Source: CAZAGT01 sp964484515 (lineage in GTDB: Bacteria; Desulfobacterota; DSM-4660; Desulfatiglandales; HGW-15). From it: 7,587 nt of DNA. The DNA is taken from contig CAZAGT010000256.1 of NCBI GenBank assembly GCA_964484515.1, positions 1 through 7,587 on the forward strand. The letters are read 5' to 3'. Position numbers and translations under genes: made by a program. Shown here piece after piece: positions 6,292 to 7,587 of the stretch (within the stretch, counting starts at the first letter, position 1; the number at the start of each line of letters is the position of its first letter). The notes below the pieces were generated by a model. That model saw only the letters and a program-made list of their open reading frames with translations, had not been told where the DNA came from and ran no database searches.

Positions 6292-6672
6292 TTACCGAGA
6301 TTCATCCGCGATCGTCGCAGGAGGTTCGACATCTGCGGCGAGTTCCTCGGTCAGGCAAAGGCCGTAATCAAGAAGGTTTCTCGTACACGGATCGATGATA
6401 CGGTACGAGACCTGATTTCCGTGGCGCTTGGGTGACAGGATCCCTTTAAGCGTCAGCAACTGAAGTTGATTGGAGACGGCGGCCATCTTCATCTTCAGCT
6501 TTTCCGCCAGCTCGCTTACGCACGTGTCAGGTCTGCGAATTAGGGCATGCAACAATCTGAGGCGAGTGCCGTTGGCCAACACCTTGAAAGTTCCCTCCAG
6601 TTCAGCGGCTTTTTCCGGATCGATGAGAGGTCGCTCCTCTATGGTCGGCCTTGGGCTGCAGCAGATCTTCAC
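6292..6672 (-). CDS. ArsR-family transcriptional regulator of the hgc operon
   Basis: A 126-residue winged-helix repressor of the ArsR/SmtB type. The first helices carry FKVLANGTRLRLLHALI (29-45), the recognition helix region MKMAAVSNQLQLLTLKGIL (61-79), and the wing RHGNQVSYRI (83-92). Possible metal or thiol sensor residues are Cys4 and Cys5 at the amino end, Cys51 in DTCVSEL (where ArsR has ELCVCDL, so the second Cys of that motif is Ser), Cys96 and Cys106. A combination of the N-terminal pair with Cys51 would resemble the CadC-type site; this is inference. Start GTG 6670-6672 is supported by AGGAGGG (6680-6686) at 7 nt. ArsR-type genes directly upstream of hgcAB are known from other methylators. 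The stop is followed at about 94 nt by the upstream ATG of hgcA, so one transcript is likely. Confidence 0.93.
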   Translation of the reverse strand: MKICCSPRPTIEERPLIDPEKAAELEGTFKVLANGTRLRLLHALIRRPDTCVSELAEKLKMKMAAVSNQLQLLTLKGILSPKRHGNQVSYRIIDPCTRNLLDYGLCLTEELAADVEPPATIADESR

Positions 6673-6701
6673 TGCCGATCCCTCCTTTTCATGAAACCTC
6701 T

Positions 6702-6758
6702 AGACTATATGATTTAGCATTACAGGAATACATTAATCAATGTAAGACTATATGTCAA
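6702..6758 (-). promoter_or_regulatory. arsR-hgcAB promoter with palindromic operator and flanking direct repeats
   Basis: On the minus strand, consensus TTGACA (6753-6758) and a weak -10 TAATGT (6730-6735) have a 17-nt spacing. The palindrome TACATT-N4-AATGTA (6729-6744) overlaps the -10, a typical site for autorepression by an ArsR protein. Two identical 10-bp direct repeats CATATAGTCT (6745-6754 and 6702-6711) flank it 43 bp apart, about four helical turns. Confidence 0.55.
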
Positions 6759-6817
6759 GGCAGCTGTCTTGAAATTGGGTCGAAGAAGGGTGATGGAGCA
6801 AGTGGAGGAAGGGATAA

Positions 6818-6871
6818 GGTCCGTACGGACCCCAGCGTACGCGATTCTGGAAGAGCGCACCGGGGGTCCGT
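6818..6871 (-). terminator. Strongly structured 3' region after the DUF5320 gene
   Basis: A 14-bp perfect palindrome GGTCCGTACGGACC (6818-6831) overlaps one arm of a 9-bp perfect inverted repeat (ACGGACCCC at 6825-6833 against GGGGTCCGT at 6863-6871), with a palindrome GCGTACGC (6835-6842) in the loop. The two foldings exclude each other. The region lies 22-75 nt past the DUF5320 stop and before the arsR promoter, so it may end the upstream transcript, although no U-run is present. Confidence 0.45.
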
Positions 6872-6892
6872 CTGGAGGGGGCTACCGTTGCG

Positions 6893-7252
6893 CTAGGGCG
6901 CGACGGACTGGGACTCAAGATCTTGAATTCTTCTGTTAATCGAAGCGAGTTCGGCTTGGAGGGTATCAGCCTCGTCTCGAAGCATATTGAGTTCCTCCTG
7001 GGGGTCCATGGCATAGGCGCCCCTATCCGTGGGGTCATATGCCGGGCCCCAACCGGGACGGGAGGTTTGCCAGCCGAACCCGCGGCCAAAACCTCGCCCC
7101 CGGCCCAAGCCAGCCCCGAAACCTCCTCTGTTGCCTCGACCCCGACCAAAACCCCACGTGGACCGGGCTCTACCGCCCGAGCCACAAAAGCCAAAGCCTC
7201 CGCCCGTCATAGGACCCTGTCCCTGGGGACCGGTACCGTCAAAACGCGGCAT
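6893..7252 (-). CDS. DUF5320-type small glycine-rich protein
   Basis: A 119-residue protein beginning MPRFDGTGPQGQGPMTGGGF, which is the hallmark of DUF5320. Residues 17-70 are dominated by Gly, Arg, Phe and Trp in repeated GFGRGRG and GRGFGRGFG units, with a single Cys23. Residues 85-115 form a probable coiled coil (EELNMLRDEADTLQAELASI). Function is unknown; in anaerobes such genes commonly sit near NifX/NifB-like and metal-cofactor proteins (family knowledge). The start is ATG 7250-7252, with AGGAGG (7261-7266) 8 nt upstream; the GTG at 7261 overlaps the Shine-Dalgarno and is rejected. It has its own promoter with the TATTAC-N3-GTAATA palindrome. Confidence 0.85.
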   Translation of the reverse strand: MPRFDGTGPQGQGPMTGGGFGFCGSGGRARSTWGFGRGRGNRGGFGAGLGRGRGFGRGFGWQTSRPGWGPAYDPTDRGAYAMDPQEELNMLRDEADTLQAELASINRRIQDLESQSVAP

Positions 7253-7305
7253 TATTCTCACCTCCTTTAAAAATTGATCGATGCCATCGCATTTGACTTA
7301 AATCT

Positions 7306-7348
7306 TATTACTTTGTAATATCATACTTGTTCTATCGGCACGTGTCAA
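7306..7348 (-). promoter_or_regulatory. Strong promoter of the DUF5320 gene with operator at the start site
   Basis: On the minus strand TTGACA (7343-7348), a 17-nt spacer and TATGAT (7320-7325) give 11 of 12 consensus bases. Directly downstream, at the expected transcription start, is the perfect palindrome TATTAC-N3-GTAATA (7306-7320), identical in both arms to the one in the DsrE-like promoter. Confidence 0.68.
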
Positions 7349-7529
7349 AAAGAACTTGTGGTTTACATTCACGTCCCGCAATCGTGGAATCATATTTTGT
7401 CTCAACCCTATGTGGACGACATGAAAATATTCACTCGACTTTTCCCTAAGCCCACAAGGATTTTCGCAGAGGCCCAAATATGGTAGGTTGCGCGCAGGAA
7501 AACGGCAGTAAGCCGCTCAGGACAAAAGA
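7349..7529. other. Intergenic, no feature recognised
   Basis: No open frame with a ribosome binding site, no RNA gene and no clear repeat is visible between the DUF5320 promoter and the mobile-element end at 7530. Confidence 0.5.
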
Positions 7530-7587
7530 GGTTCCTCACAAGAATTTGTGGGTCAATAGGTTGATATCGAGAGCACAATACATTGAA
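7530..7587. mobile_element. End of an IS or MITE related to the element at 1074-1237, cut by the window edge
   Basis: From 7530 the sequence GGTTCCTCACAAGAATTTGT and the next nine bases match the left end of the 1074 element at 26 of 29 positions. Beyond about 29 bp the similarity stops, so the interior differs. The element would run out of the window to the right. The flanking 8 bp (acaaaaga) could be one target-site copy. An ISL3-like identity is suggested only by the form of the end. Confidence 0.6.

Noticed and set aside
6748..7194. 148-codon minus-strand open frame over the DUF5320 gene
   Set aside because: It runs in another frame of the glycine-rich gene, which has the correct family start and ribosome binding site.
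7450..7480. Possible extra copy of the mobile-element end (TTGTGGG on the minus strand)
   Set aside because: Only a 7-9 bp match to the 29-bp end, too short to support.
1..7587. CRISPR array, tRNA or rRNA genes
   Set aside because: No regularly spaced repeats with spacers, cloverleaf sequence or rRNA-like blocks were seen.

Overview
This window looks like a piece of an anaerobic bacterial genome of moderate GC content. The gene families and long IS-like debris suggest Desulfobacterota or a similar anaerobe, but that placement is inference. The centrepiece is a mercury-methylation locus on the minus strand: an ArsR-type regulator (6292-6672), HgcA (5014-6093, probably beginning further upstream) and HgcB (4620-4961). 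HgcA is recognised by the NVWCAAGK corrinoid cap-helix motif followed by a five-helix membrane domain. HgcB is recognised by two 4Fe-4S motifs, one of them CMECGAC, and by clustered C-terminal cysteines. Together HgcA (methyl-corrinoid methyltransferase) and HgcB (its ferredoxin) convert Hg(II) to methylmercury.

The most unusual feature is at the start of hgcA. The 359-codon frame opens with a TTG that has no ribosome binding site. An in-frame upstream stretch starts at an ATG (6198) with a good Shine-Dalgarno and runs 33 codons to a TGA (6097-6099); one alanine codon later the recognised HgcA frame begins. Twelve nucleotides after the TGA lies a perfect 7-bp hairpin with an AGUU loop, in the geometry expected of a bacterial SECIS element. 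HgcA may therefore contain an N-terminal selenocysteine. A nonsense mutation, a sequencing error or a separate leader peptide are the alternatives.

Upstream of arsR is a small glycine-rich DUF5320-type protein (6893-7252) with a strong sigma70-like promoter. Its start region carries the palindrome TATTAC-N3-GTAATA. The same palindrome occurs in the promoter of a DsrE-family sulfur-relay-like gene about 5.6 kb away (1282-1659), so the two may share a regulator. The arsR promoter has a different palindrome and a pair of flanking direct repeats.

The left part is mosaic and partly decayed. In order it holds a DapA/NanA-superfamily aldolase (65-970), a 164-bp MITE-like element with long terminal inverted repeats (1074-1237), the DsrE-like gene, and relics of two oligopeptide-transporter ATPases (oppF-like 1839-2485, oppD-like 2510-3002) broken by deletion, frameshifts and an in-frame stop. 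A stretch with a possible IS21-like end follows, then an intact plus-strand zinc-type alcohol dehydrogenase homologue (3338-4435) with substituted catalytic zinc ligands. A heptad-based inverted repeat and a perfect hairpin separate this gene from the convergent hgc operon. The right edge cuts into an element (7530 on) whose end matches the MITE ends, so related mobile DNA lies on both sides of the hgc cluster.
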